This document shows, in pieces, positions 1-7,484 of a stretch of 7,565 nucleotides of DNA. A program made the position numbers and the translations under genes. A model generated the notes under the pieces. It ran no database searches and was not told where the DNA came from. It saw only the letters and a list, made by a program, of their open reading frames with translations. The stretch comes from Candidatus Atribacteria bacterium 1244-E10-H5-B2 (GTDB lineage Bacteria > Atribacterota > JS1 > SB-45 > 34-128). How positions within the stretch are numbered: position 1 is the first letter of the stretch; each line of letters starts with the position of its first letter. The stretch lies in contig NMQN01000378.1 of assembly GCA_003575245.1 (NCBI GenBank), positions 1 through 7,565 of the forward strand, in the 5' to 3' direction.

Positions 1-1568
<1,568 letters not shown>

Positions 1569-1594
1569 GTATAGTCGTTAGTAAATATTATTTA

Positions 1595-1617
1595 GTAGGG
1601 GCGTATTGTATACGCCC
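1595..1617. repeat. GTAGGGG-tagged hairpin, copy A
   Basis: GTAGGGGC is followed by an 8-bp perfect stem, GGGCGTAT (1599-1606) and ATACGCCC (1610-1617), with loop TGT. The left tag is intact, but the expected mirror tag CCCCTAC on the right is replaced by CCCTCAG. It lies 31 bases after gyrB. No T-run follows, so it is not a normal intrinsic terminator, although it could stall or protect the 3' end of the gyrB transcript. Confidence 0.6.
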
Positions 1618-1639
1618 TCAGCGATATACACAAAACATA

Positions 1640-1682
1640 GGACAGATGCTCCTCGTTTTCGCGAGGGCAGGACCGCCTGTCC
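1640..1682. repeat. Nested hairpin, GGACAG/CTGTCC
   Basis: Outer arms GGACAG (1640-1645) and CTGTCC (1677-1682) enclose an inner stem CCTCG (1651-1655) and CGAGG (1662-1666). It sits between two GTAGGGG-tagged elements and is GC-richer than the flanking genes, suggesting it belongs to the same compound repeat. No function can be assigned. Confidence 0.45.
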
Positions 1683-1692
1683 CTGAAGCAAG

Positions 1693-1751
1693 GTAGGGGC
1701 TTGATTCATTAAGCCCGCAATAAAGGCGGGTCGGATAAATCCGACCCCTAC
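1693..1751. repeat. GTAGGGG-bounded compound palindrome, copies B and C
   Basis: A 59-bp unit with perfect 7-bp terminal inverted repeats, GTAGGGG (1693-1699) and CCCCTAC (1745-1751). Inside are three overlapping stems: GGGCTTGAT/ATTAAGCCC (1697-1716, one G-T pair), CCCGC/GCGGG (1714-1730), and GGGTCGGAT/ATCCGACCC (1728-1747, perfect 9 bp). Because neighbouring stems share bases, not all can form at once. The two 9-bp stems differ in sequence but keep pairing and the same two-base loop length, as does the copy at 6430-6453. Confidence 0.65.
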
Positions 1752-1769
1752 AAAAATACAATATACTCT

Positions 1770-1865
1770 TGTCATTACGAGAAAATTTAGCAAGCCTGCC
1801 CCACGCGGAAGTAGGGGAAGCAATCTTAATCAGGGATTGCCGCGCTTACTTCGTTCGCAATGACA
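1770..1865. repeat. Long palindromic repeat with TGTCATT ends
   Basis: The outer arms TGTCATTACGA (from 1770) and the complement of TCGCAATGACA (ending 1865) match except for one base. An inner stem pairs GCAATC (1820-1825) with GATTGC (1835-1840), and GAAGTA with TACTTC lies further out. The right half, with GATTGCCGCGCTTACTTCG, resembles intergenic palindromes scattered through many bacterial genomes. The left half is degenerate and contains another GTAGGGG (1811-1817), so one repeat may have been interrupted or patched by another. No coding potential. Confidence 0.6.
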
Positions 1866-1919
1866 GAGAAGATAATAAACCGATAACCGATGAATTAAGG
1901 CCTGAAAAGCGAAAATCAG

Positions 1920-1949
1920 TTGTATTTGTTTAAAAACGAAAACTATAAA
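1920..1949 (+). promoter_or_regulatory. Weak candidate promoter for gyrA
   Basis: TTGTAT (1920-1925) and TATAAA (1944-1949) are separated by 18 bases, about 70 bases upstream of the gyrA start and outside the hairpin repeats. The -10 is good and the -35 poor. In such an AT-rich stretch this could be chance. Its position in the only non-palindromic part of the gap is the main argument in its favour. Confidence 0.3.
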
Positions 1950-1962
1950 CCTATTATTCTGT

Positions 1963-1997
1963 ACTAACGACTATTCACTATTCACTAGCGACTAATT
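1963..1997. repeat. Heptamer tandem array, ACTANNN x5
   Basis: Five consecutive 7-base units: ACTAACG, ACTATTC, ACTATTC, ACTAGCG, ACTAATT. The array ends 21 bases before the gyrA start codon. Related units stand before hom (5025-5038) and thrB (6472-6492), and in reverse after gyrB (1571-1583). The period and alignment are read directly; no function is known to me. Heptanucleotide tandem repeats of this general kind are known from cyanobacteria (STRR sequences), without implying relationship. Confidence 0.7.
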
Positions 1998-2010
1998 TAA
2001 TTGATGAATT

Positions 2011-2014
2011 GGAG
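2011..2014 (+). promoter_or_regulatory. Ribosome binding site deciding the gyrA start
   Basis: GGAG (in TTGGAGAATC) lies 4 bases before the ATG at 2019. The earlier in-frame TTG at 2001 and ATG at 2004 have no purine-rich site upstream, only the AT-rich end of the heptamer array, so translation most likely starts at 2019. Confidence 0.6.
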
Positions 2015-2018
2015 AATC

Positions 2019-4577
2019 ATGAAAGAAGAAGAAAAAAAAGACAATTTGAACAACAAAGAAGAAAAAGCAGAAGAGGAAGAACTAAAAGAAAAATTTGCAG
2101 AGACAACCAGAGCTTTGCCTACCGATGTCGGAGATGAGATAAAAGATGCTTATCTCAGTTACGCTATGAGCGTAATAATAGGGCGAGCCTTGCCTGATAT
2201 CCGCGATGGATTAAAACCGGTTCATCGCCGGGTATTATATTCTATGGAAAAAATGGGCAACACCCCCGACAAGGCTTATAAAAAATCGGCCCGAATAGTA
2301 GGAGATATAATAGGTAAATACCATCCTCATGGTGATGTAGCAGTATATGATACGCTTGTAAGAATGGCCCAGGATTTTTCCTACCGCTACCCCTTGGTAG
2401 ACGGGCAGGGAAATTTCGGTTCGGTTGATGGTGATTCCGCAGCTGCCATGCGATACACGGAAATACGTATGTCGAAGATTGCCCAGGAATTATTGACTGA
2501 CCTAGACAAAGAAACAATCGATTTTACTCCCAATTTTGATAATTCCCTTAAAGAACCGAAAGTTTTACCGGCTAAAATTCCCCACCTTTTACTTAATGGC
2601 GCTTCGGGGATTGCTGTAGGAATGGCTACTAACATCCCTCCGCACAATTTAGGAGAAGTAGTTGATGGTGTAGTAATGATAATCGAAGACCCCCAAGTTT
2701 CCATAGATAAATTGATGACCGTAATTAAAGGCCCCGATTTTCCTACCGGCGGCATAATTTGCGGTAAAATGGGAATAAGGAGTGCATATGAAACCGGAAA
2801 GGGAATCATAAAAGTACAAGCTGCAGTATTTACCGAAGGAGTAGATGGTGATAAAAACGGAGACAAGAAAATCCCCCGTATAATAATTAAAGAACTCCCT
2901 TATCAAACGAATAAAGCAAAATTAATAGAAAATATTGCTAAACTGGTTCAGGATAAAAAACTTATTGACATCACACACCTGAGGGACGAGTCAGACAGGA
3001 AAGGGATGCGGGTAGTTATTGAATTAAGAAGAGGTGCTAATGTTGACATAGTGTTGAACAATCTGTACAAGCACACCCAGATGAAAGCCATCTTTGGGAT
3101 TAATCTTTTAGCGATTTCCGAAGGGCGTCCCAAGCTCTTTAATTTAAAAGAGATGTTAGAATGCTTTTTGGTCCACCGTAAAGATGTTGTGGAAAGAAGA
3201 ACCAGATATGAATTAAAAAAAGCCAGAGAAAGAGCCCACATTTTAGAGGGGCTGAAAATTGCCCTGTCTAATATTGACGAAGTAGTACAGATTATTAAAA
3301 AATCAGATAATGTAAAAACGGCGCACGCCAAGCTGAAAAGTAGATTTGGCTTAAGCGATATTCAATCACAGGCTATTTTAGATATGAGGCTGCAGCGTCT
3401 TACATCTTTGGAGACCGAAAAGATCCTAGAAGAATATTTAGAATTAATTAAACGCATTGCTTATTTAGAAGATATATTACAAAACGAAAAAAAGCTTATG
3501 TTGATAATTAGAGACGAACTGTTGAAGATGAAGGAGAAATACGGTGATGAAAGAAGGACCGAGATAGTAGAAGATGAAGAAGAGTACGAGATTGAAGATT
3601 TCATTAGTTTAGAGGACATTGTAATAACTTACACCCGGGATGGATATTTGAAGCGCCTTCCTTTGAGCACTTATAGAAAACAAAGAAGGGGAGGGAAAGG
3701 CAAAATTGGCATGACCACTAAACTAGAAGACCTTGTAGACCAGGTATTTGTTACCACCAACCTTCATGATATCTTATTTTTCACCAGCAAAGGGGTGGTT
3801 TATAGAAGAAGAGCATACCAGATTCCCGAGGGAGGGAGGACTTCCCGAGGAGTCGCCATAGTTAATTTATTGGGCATTGAGAAAGATGAACATATTACTA
3901 CGATTATTCCCATAGAAGGCAATGAAATTGCAGAATCGAAAGAAAAAAGCGGAAAGTATCTGTTTATGGCTACCAAAAAAGGAAAAATAAAAAAGGTTCC
4001 CCTTTCCCATTTTTATAATTTAAGAAATGTAGCAATTATCGCTATACGTCTTCTTCCAGGGGATGAATTGATTGGAGTAAGGCTTGCCGGCGAAGAAGAA
4101 AGGATCATTTTAACTACCAAAAGAGGAAATTCTACTTGTTTTTCAGGGAACCAAATAAGGCCCTTAACCAGAGTCGCTTGTGGTTTAAGAGGGATATCTA
4201 TAAATGAAAATGATCATCTTCTGAATATAAGTTTAGTTAGTCCGGAAACAGATGAAGACTTATTAATAGTTACCGAAGGTGGCCTTGCTAAAAGAACCCC
4301 CCTAAAGAAGTTTAGAGAAGCCAAGAAAAGGGGTGGCAAAGGAGCAAGGTCTATTAAATTAACCAAAGAAAAAGGCCTGATAGTAGCAGTTAAAGTGGTA
4401 AAAGAAGAAGATGAAATAGTGTTAATCAGCCAAAATGGAATTATAATTCGGGTTCCGGTTAAAGAGATTCGTCAAACCGGGAGATACTCGCAAGGAGTTA
4501 AGGCAATGAAACTTGCCCCAGAGGACATAGTGGCCAGCGTTGCCCTGGTGTCGAGTGAAAATGTTGATTTAAGCTAA
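2019..4577 (+). CDS. gyrA: DNA gyrase subunit A
   Basis: Breakage-reunion subunit of gyrase, 852 residues from the ATG at 2019, the usual length. It contains [18 protein letters not shown] and KPVHRRVLY, the DNA-gate motif KYHPHGD, and the catalytic tyrosine in [10 protein letters not shown] (Tyr146, 2454-2456). [17 protein letters not shown] and the long coiled-coil arm near residues 370-530 follow. The GyrA box QRRGGKG (residues 555-561, 3681-3701) and the blades of the C-terminal DNA-wrapping domain identify GyrA rather than ParC. Two oddities: residues 1-35 are a strongly charged Lys/Glu extension before the conserved core, and the position equal to E. coli Ser83 is Val107 (2337-2339), while the Asp87 equivalent is kept. 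It follows gyrB on the same strand, but the 450-bp repeat-filled gap makes simple co-translation unlikely. Confidence 0.97.
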   Translation: MKEEEKKDNLNNKEEKAEEEELKEKFAETTRALPTDVGDEIKDAYLSYAMSVIIGRALPDIRDGLKPVHRRVLYSMEKMGNTPDKAYKKSARIVGDIIGKYHPHGDVAVYDTLVRMAQDFSYRYPLVDGQGNFGSVDGDSAAAMRYTEIRMSKIAQELLTDLDKETIDFTPNFDNSLKEPKVLPAKIPHLLLNGASGIAVGMATNIPPHNLGEVVDGVVMIIEDPQVSIDKLMTVIKGPDFPTGGIICGKMGIRSAYETGKGIIKVQAAVFTEGVDGDKNGDKKIPRIIIKELPYQTNKAKLIENIAKLVQDKKLIDITHLRDESDRKGMRVVIELRRGANVDIVLNNLYKHTQMKAIFGINLLAISEGRPKLFNLKEMLECFLVHRKDVVERRTRYELKKARERAHILEGLKIALSNIDEVVQIIKKSDNVKTAHAKLKSRFGLSDIQSQAILDMRLQRLTSLETEKILEEYLELIKRIAYLEDILQNEKKLMLIIRDELLKMKEKYGDERRTEIVEDEEEYEIEDFISLEDIVITYTRDGYLKRLPLSTYRKQRRGGKGKIGMTTKLEDLVDQVFVTTNLHDILFFTSKGVVYRRRAYQIPEGGRTSRGVAIVNLLGIEKDEHITTIIPIEGNEIAESKEKSGKYLFMATKKGKIKKVPLSHFYNLRNVAIIAIRLLPGDELIGVRLAGEEERIILTTKRGNSTCFSGNQIRPLTRVACGLRGISINENDHLLNISLVSPETDEDLLIVTEGGLAKRTPLKKFREAKKRGGKGARSIKLTKEKGLIVAVKVVKEEDEIVLISQNGIIIRVPVKEIRQTGRYSQGVKAMKLAPEDIVASVALVSSENVDLS

Positions 4578-4645
4578 ACAAGTTCAGGAAAACAAAAACA
4601 AAACCAACATTTAATACTTATTCAGCAATATAAATAGTTATGCCA

Positions 4646-4668
4646 ACACCGGGAGCTTAAGCTGGTGT
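4646..4668 (+). other. Stem-loop downstream of gyrA
   Basis: ACACC (4646-4650) pairs with GGTGT (4664-4668) around the perfect palindrome AGCTTAAGCT (4654-4663), with GGG bulged. It lies 69 bases after the gyrA stop. No U-run follows directly; the pyrimidine-rich tract (about 4707-4735) is 40 bases further on. It may help end or stabilise the gyrA transcript, but it is not a standard terminator. The rest of 4578-4758 holds only A-rich and pyrimidine-rich sequence without a gene. Confidence 0.35.
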
Positions 4669-4758
4669 AAACTTTAACGAGGCAGTTAGATAGAAAGAAG
4701 ATTACTACTTTTTCTTTCTTTTCTTTCGCTTTCTTAGCTCAATACCATATTGGATATT

Positions 4759-4787
4759 TTGACAAAATTAAATTCGAGTGCTAAAAT
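4759..4787 (+). promoter_or_regulatory. Sigma70-type promoter for the hom leader
   Basis: A perfect -35 TTGACA (4759-4764), a 17-base spacer and a -10 TAAAAT (4782-4787, five of six consensus bases). The start point would fall near 4794, about 10 bases before the first paired base of the T-box Stem I, where it should be. This is the best promoter in the window, and its placement supports both it and the riboswitch. Confidence 0.8.
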
Positions 4788-4804
4788 TATAAAAATTTAA
4801 TAAC

Positions 4805-5020
4805 AAGCCGTTGACAGGAAGAGTAGGTAAATGTTTTTGCTTTAGAAAACGCTTATCAAAAACCGCCCTTGAGGCTTAAGATGAATCTTATAAAAAGAGC
4901 AAATCTTTCGGGAGAAGACCCTTACAGCTTACAAGAGAGTTCTGGAAAATACAATTTCAGAGAAATAAAGTGGAACCGCGAAAATCTTTCGTCTTTGTGT
5001 ATAAGGCGAAAGATTTTTTT
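4805..5020 (+). promoter_or_regulatory. T-box riboswitch, probably tRNA-Thr responsive, controlling hom
   Basis: The T-box sequence AAAGTGGAACCGCG (4967-4980) is nearly canonical. Folding by hand, Stem I spans 4805-4877: AAGCC/GGCTT at the base, a K-turn with GA on both sides (4813-4814, 4871-4872), AGG/CCT, then a specifier loop with AGTA (4822-4825) opposite AA-ACC-G (ACC, a Thr codon, 4862-4864). Above it lie GGTAA/TTATC and TGTTTT/AAAACG. A 7-bp stem with one bulge (4941-4961) precedes the antiterminator. There helix ATAAAG (4965-4970)/CTTTGT (4993-4998), the 7-base bulge TGGAACC, and GCGAAA (4978-4983)/TTTCGT (4987-4992) form. The bulge TGGA predicts a tRNA ending UCCA, as in Gram-positive tRNA-Thr. 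Uncharged tRNA would hold the antiterminator and allow hom expression. The T-box is very likely; the specifier assignment is less certain because Stem I is atypically short. Confidence 0.88.
4981..5020 (+). terminator. T-box-controlled intrinsic terminator
   Basis: AAAATCTTTCG (4981-4991) pairs perfectly over 11 bp with CGAAAGATTTT (5007-5017). The stem extends by TCTT/AAGG (4992-4995 with 5003-5006, one G-U pair) to a 7-base loop, and a run of seven T ends at 5020. Its 5' arm overlaps the 3' half of the antiterminator, so the two folds exclude each other, as in transcriptional T-boxes. Confidence 0.9.
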
Positions 5021-5024
5021 ATAT

Positions 5025-5038
5025 GCTAACGACTAAAC
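5025..5038. repeat. Two ACTANNN-type heptamers before hom
   Basis: GCTAACG and ACTAAAC continue the family seen before gyrA; the core CTAACGACTA (5026-5035) is identical to bases within the repeats at 1571-1583 (reverse) and 1962-1974. They fill the space between the terminator T-run and the hom ribosome binding region, and the preceding AT plus the first G create an apparent in-frame ATG at 5023. Confidence 0.5.
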
Positions 5039-5058
5039 AGAAAGGTTGGTTGATAATT

Positions 5059-6345
5059 ATGAAAAAAGAAACCATAAATATCGGGATATTAGGATTAGGC
5101 ACGGTAGGTCAGGGCGTCCTTAAAATTTTACAGGAGAATAAAGAGTTTATCGAGCAAAAGATATATCCTAAAAAAATAATCTTAAAGAAATTGGCAGATA
5201 AAGATAAAACTAAAATTCTTCCCGACAAAAAGTTCTATAAAATTTTTTCCGATTCCGCCCAAGAGGTAGTAAATGATCCGGAAATAGATATTGTAGTAGA
5301 AACCATAGGCGGTTTTGAGCCGGCAAAAAGTTTGATTATGCAAGCCTTGAAGGCAGGGAAACACGTAGTTACTGCCAACAAAGAAATGATAGCCAAGGCA
5401 GGATATGAAATTTTAGATTTGGCCCGGAAACATAAGGTGCAATTTCTTTTTGAGGCCAGCGTGGCAAGCGGTATCCCTATTATCGGTGCTTTTACTCACT
5501 CCCTTACTTCTTATAAATTGAAGGAGATAATAGGAATCTTAAATGGTACTACCAATTATATCCTCACCAAGATGAGTGAAGAGGGCATAGATTATGAAGA
5601 AGCCCTAAAAGAGGCTCAGGAGAAGGGATATGCCGAGGCCGATCCCGGTAAAGACATTGATGGGTTTGATTCCTTTAACAAGATATTTATTCTTTCTGCT
5701 ATTGCCTTCAGGGCGAAGATTAATCCGGATAATATCTATTATGAGGGGATAAGAAATATTACTAAGCTGGATATTGAATATGCCCGGGAGCTGGGTTATA
5801 CAGTTAAACTCCTGGCTTTGGCTCGGAACACAGGTACGGATTTAGACATAAGGGTTCATCCGGCATTAATACCCCAAAAGCATACTTTGGCTAATATCGG
5901 CGGCGCCTACAATGGAATTCTAGTTCGGGGAGGGGATTTTGGAGATTTAACTTTTTCCGGTTTAGGGGCCGGAGCTTTACCTGCGGGAAGCATGATTGTC
6001 AGTGATATAGTAGAGATAATCAAAAATTATGATAATTACCATAACCAGTATAATTATTTTGAAAAGAAGAAGATCAGGGATTTTAGCCAAACGTATTCTC
6101 CTTATTATTTAAGGATCAGGGTAAAAGATAGGCCCGGGGTTTTAGCAGAGATTGCCGGTGTTTTTGCTCGGAAGAAAGTCAGCTTTCTTTCGGTTATACA
6201 AAAAGGAGAAGCCGGAGAAGTAGCAGATATTGTTTTCTTAACCCATCAGGCTAAAGAAGGCGATGTCCAACAAGCTTTGAAAGAAGTTGCCAGCTTAGAA
6301 TGTGTAGTAAAGATATGTAATACCATCAGAGTGGTGGAAATTTAA
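5059..6345 (+). CDS. hom: Homoserine dehydrogenase with ACT domain
   Basis: Reduces aspartate semialdehyde to homoserine with NAD(P)H, the branch point to threonine and methionine; cytoplasmic. The 428 residues match the monofunctional family with regulatory tail. They show the Rossmann nucleotide loop GLGTVGQG (12-19), VVTANKE with Lys108, the GILNGTTNYI substrate motif (159-168), and GYAEADPGKDIDGFDSFNK. The latter carries the equivalents of yeast Glu208, Asp219 and Lys223 (Glu193, Asp204, Lys208). An ACT domain from about 350 to the end (LRIRVKDRPGVLAEIAGVF) probably binds threonine. ATG 5059 is preferred over ATG 5023, because MKKETINIGILGLG begins where the family does and 5023 lies inside the repeat just after the terminator. 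The ribosome site is weak: AGAAAGG (5039-5045) is 13 bases away, and a TTG at 5050 would be better spaced. Expression is under the T-box. Confidence 0.95.
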   Translation: MKKETINIGILGLGTVGQGVLKILQENKEFIEQKIYPKKIILKKLADKDKTKILPDKKFYKIFSDSAQEVVNDPEIDIVVETIGGFEPAKSLIMQALKAGKHVVTANKEMIAKAGYEILDLARKHKVQFLFEASVASGIPIIGAFTHSLTSYKLKEIIGILNGTTNYILTKMSEEGIDYEEALKEAQEKGYAEADPGKDIDGFDSFNKIFILSAIAFRAKINPDNIYYEGIRNITKLDIEYARELGYTVKLLALARNTGTDLDIRVHPALIPQKHTLANIGGAYNGILVRGGDFGDLTFSGLGAGALPAGSMIVSDIVEIIKNYDNYHNQYNYFEKKKIRDFSQTYSPYYLRIRVKDRPGVLAEIAGVFARKKVSFLSVIQKGEAGEVADIVFLTHQAKEGDVQQALKEVASLECVVKICNTIRVVEI

Positions 6346-6389
6346 ATTCGTATCTCGTATCTCGTGAATCGTATCTCTTTTTGGATTAG
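6344..6389. repeat. TATCTCG heptamer repeat, copy 1
   Basis: Units AAATTCG, TATCTCG, TATCTCG, TGAATCG, TATCTCT run from the last two bases of the hom stop codon. The first 34 bases (6344-6377) are identical to 7406-7439, and GGATTAG (6383-6389) is also shared at the same spacing. This is a duplicated element built of 7-base units, placed flush against a gene end. About 10 bases later CTGGTTAACTA (6394-6404) recurs in reverse complement at 7465-7475. Confidence 0.8.
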
Positions 6390-6429
6390 TTACCTGGTTA
6401 ACTAGTCAAAGAATTAATGCCAGGTCAGC

Positions 6430-6453
6430 GTAGGGGCACGATGAATCGTGCCC
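6430..6453. repeat. GTAGGGG-tagged hairpin, copy D
   Basis: GTAGGGGC (6430-6437) opens a perfect 9-bp stem, GGGCACGAT (6434-6442) and ATCGTGCCC (6445-6453), with loop GA. It has the same size and layout as the stems at 1697-1716 and 1728-1747 but a different arm sequence. The right-hand CCCCTAC tag is missing. There is no T-run. In the hom-thrB spacer it could act as a transcript-processing or attenuating hairpin. Confidence 0.6.
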
Positions 6454-6471
6454 AAAGGTACTATACGTTAT

Positions 6472-6492
6472 ATTATTCACTATTGACTAATA
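6472..6492. repeat. ACTANNN heptamers before thrB
   Basis: ATTATTC, ACTATTG and ACTAATA stand in 7-base register and resemble the array before gyrA (1963-1997). They end at the ribosome binding site of thrB, with which the last base overlaps. The first unit is degenerate. Confidence 0.45.
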
Positions 6493-6498
6493 AAGGAG
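6492..6498 (+). promoter_or_regulatory. Ribosome binding site of thrB
   Basis: AAAGGAG ends 7 bases before the ATG at 6506, the strongest Shine-Dalgarno sequence in the window. It fixes the thrB start. No convincing promoter is seen in the 160-base gap, so thrB is probably read from the hom promoter. Confidence 0.85.
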
Positions 6499-6505
6499 AA
6501 AATCT

Positions 6506-7429
6506 ATGATAAAAATTCGAGTTCCGGCTACTACCGCCAATTTAGGTCCGGGTTTTGATTGTCTGGGTCTGGCTTTAAAATTATATTTAAACCTGGAGAT
6601 AGAAGAGATAGAAAAGGGCTTGGTTATTGAATACCAGGGGGAAGGAGCGGAAAAATTTTCGGTCAAAAAGAAAAAGGATACCCTAATCTGGAAATCTATA
6701 AACCTGGTTTTAAAAAAAACTTATGAAGATATCCATAAAAAGGGATTAAAGATAAGAGTGCTCAATGAAATACCTATTACCAGAGGATTGGGTAGTAGTG
6801 CATCAGCAATAATAGGGGGAATAGTGGGAGCAACCAGACTCTGCAATATTGATTTAACTAATCAGGAGATGCTTGAATTAGCTCTTTCTTTAGAAGGGCA
6901 TATGGACAATATTGTCCCTGCTCTAATTGGGGGGCTTACCTTAGCTTATAAAACAGGAAAAGAGGAGATAAAGTGGACCAAGATAGAAACACCGCTTGAT
7001 TTACGAATTGTGCTGGCGATACCGGAATTCACTTTAAATACAGAGGAGATGAGGAAAGTTTTACCTCAAAGAGTTACTTTGTCTAAAGCGATATTTAATT
7101 TAAGCAGGTCTGCTCTTTTAGTTAATGCCTTGCAAAATTCCGATTGGGAAGTGTTAGCTGAGGCTATGGAGGACAGACTGCATCAGCCTTATAGGGCACC
7201 CTTTATCCCGGGAATTGAAGATATGTTTTTAAAAATAAAAAAAACGGGCTTAGCGGGTATTGCCTTAAGCGGTTCCGGTCCATCGGTAGTTTCCTTAACC
7301 AAAAAGGGTTCAGAGGAAGTAATGAGTAAGACAATGAAAGATGCTTTTTTAAATGCAGGGATAACTTGCAGGGTTTTAGTGTTGGAGGCCGATTTAGACG
7401 GAACGAAATTCGTATCTCGTATCTCGTGA
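6506..7429 (+). CDS. thrB: Homoserine kinase (GHMP family)
   Basis: Phosphorylates homoserine with ATP to O-phosphohomoserine, the substrate of threonine synthase; cytoplasmic. The 307 residues have the usual length. They show the N-terminal motif VPATTANLGPGFDCLGLAL (6-24), the ATP-binding motif IPITRGLGSSASA (89-101), EGHMDNIVPALIGGL (130-144), and the C-terminal GHMP motif GIALSGSGPSVVSL (251-264). The family normally has GHPDN where this protein has GHMDN (Met133), a change beside, not in, the charged residues. The last seven residues KFVSRIS and the TGA stop are encoded by the TATCTCG repeat, so the original C-terminus has probably been replaced. It follows hom after 160 bases and is likely in the same transcription unit, under the T-box. 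Threonine synthase is not adjacent. Confidence 0.96.
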   Translation: MIKIRVPATTANLGPGFDCLGLALKLYLNLEIEEIEKGLVIEYQGEGAEKFSVKKKKDTLIWKSINLVLKKTYEDIHKKGLKIRVLNEIPITRGLGSSASAIIGGIVGATRLCNIDLTNQEMLELALSLEGHMDNIVPALIGGLTLAYKTGKEEIKWTKIETPLDLRIVLAIPEFTLNTEEMRKVLPQRVTLSKAIFNLSRSALLVNALQNSDWEVLAEAMEDRLHQPYRAPFIPGIEDMFLKIKKTGLAGIALSGSGPSVVSLTKKGSEEVMSKTMKDAFLNAGITCRVLVLEADLDGTKFVSRIS

Positions 7430-7451
7430 ATCGTATCTCGTTTAGGATTAG
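7406..7451. repeat. TATCTCG heptamer repeat, copy 2
   Basis: Units AAATTCG, TATCTCG, TATCTCG, TGAATCG, TATCTCG; 34 bases are identical to copy 1 at 6344-6377, and GGATTAG follows at 7445-7451. Here the repeat starts inside the thrB reading frame, and its third-fourth unit junction provides the TGA stop. Confidence 0.8.
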
Positions 7452-7484
7452 CTAGTTGGTATTATAGTTAACCAGTTAAAATAC

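Larger units (their letters stand above)
1571..1974. repeat. Compound repeat region bounded by a 13-bp inverted repeat
   Basis: ATAGTCGTTAGTA at 1571-1583, three bases after the gyrB stop, is the exact reverse complement of TACTAACGACTAT at 1962-1974, 45 bases before the gyrA start. Together they enclose nearly the whole gyrB-gyrA gap, which holds at least four hairpin elements listed separately and no credible gene. I see no target-site duplication outside the arms and no transposase. It could be a small non-autonomous insertion that collected further repeats, or two independent copies of one heptamer repeat in opposite orientation. The inverted repeat itself is certain; its meaning is inferred. 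Confidence 0.6.

Noticed and set aside
1578..1823. 81-codon open frame on the - strand between gyrB and gyrA
   Set aside because: It runs entirely through palindromic repeats, has no ribosome site and resembles no protein family.
1963..1997. Possible CRISPR-like or iteron array
   Set aside because: The units are 7 bases long and contiguous, without spacers or a nearby replication or cas gene, so neither label is justified.
2387..2866. 159-codon open frame on the - strand
   Set aside because: It lies wholly within gyrA, which is unmistakable; the reverse frame is a shadow.
4692..4735. Possible gyrA terminator: AGAAAG/CTTTCT stem with a pyrimidine-rich tract
   Set aside because: The stem is only 6 bp and AT-rich, with a 16-base loop, and the tract is interrupted by C and G; too weak to call.
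4811..4816. A second TTGACA resembling a -35 box upstream of hom
   Set aside because: No -10 hexamer lies 16-18 bases downstream, and these bases fit the K-turn region of the T-box Stem I. The promoter at 4759-4787 is better placed.
4934..4939. AGAGAG, similar to the conserved distal Stem I motif of T-boxes
   Set aside because: It lies about 57 bases after the proposed Stem I closes and only 30 bases before the T-box sequence, leaving no room for a specifier loop after it.
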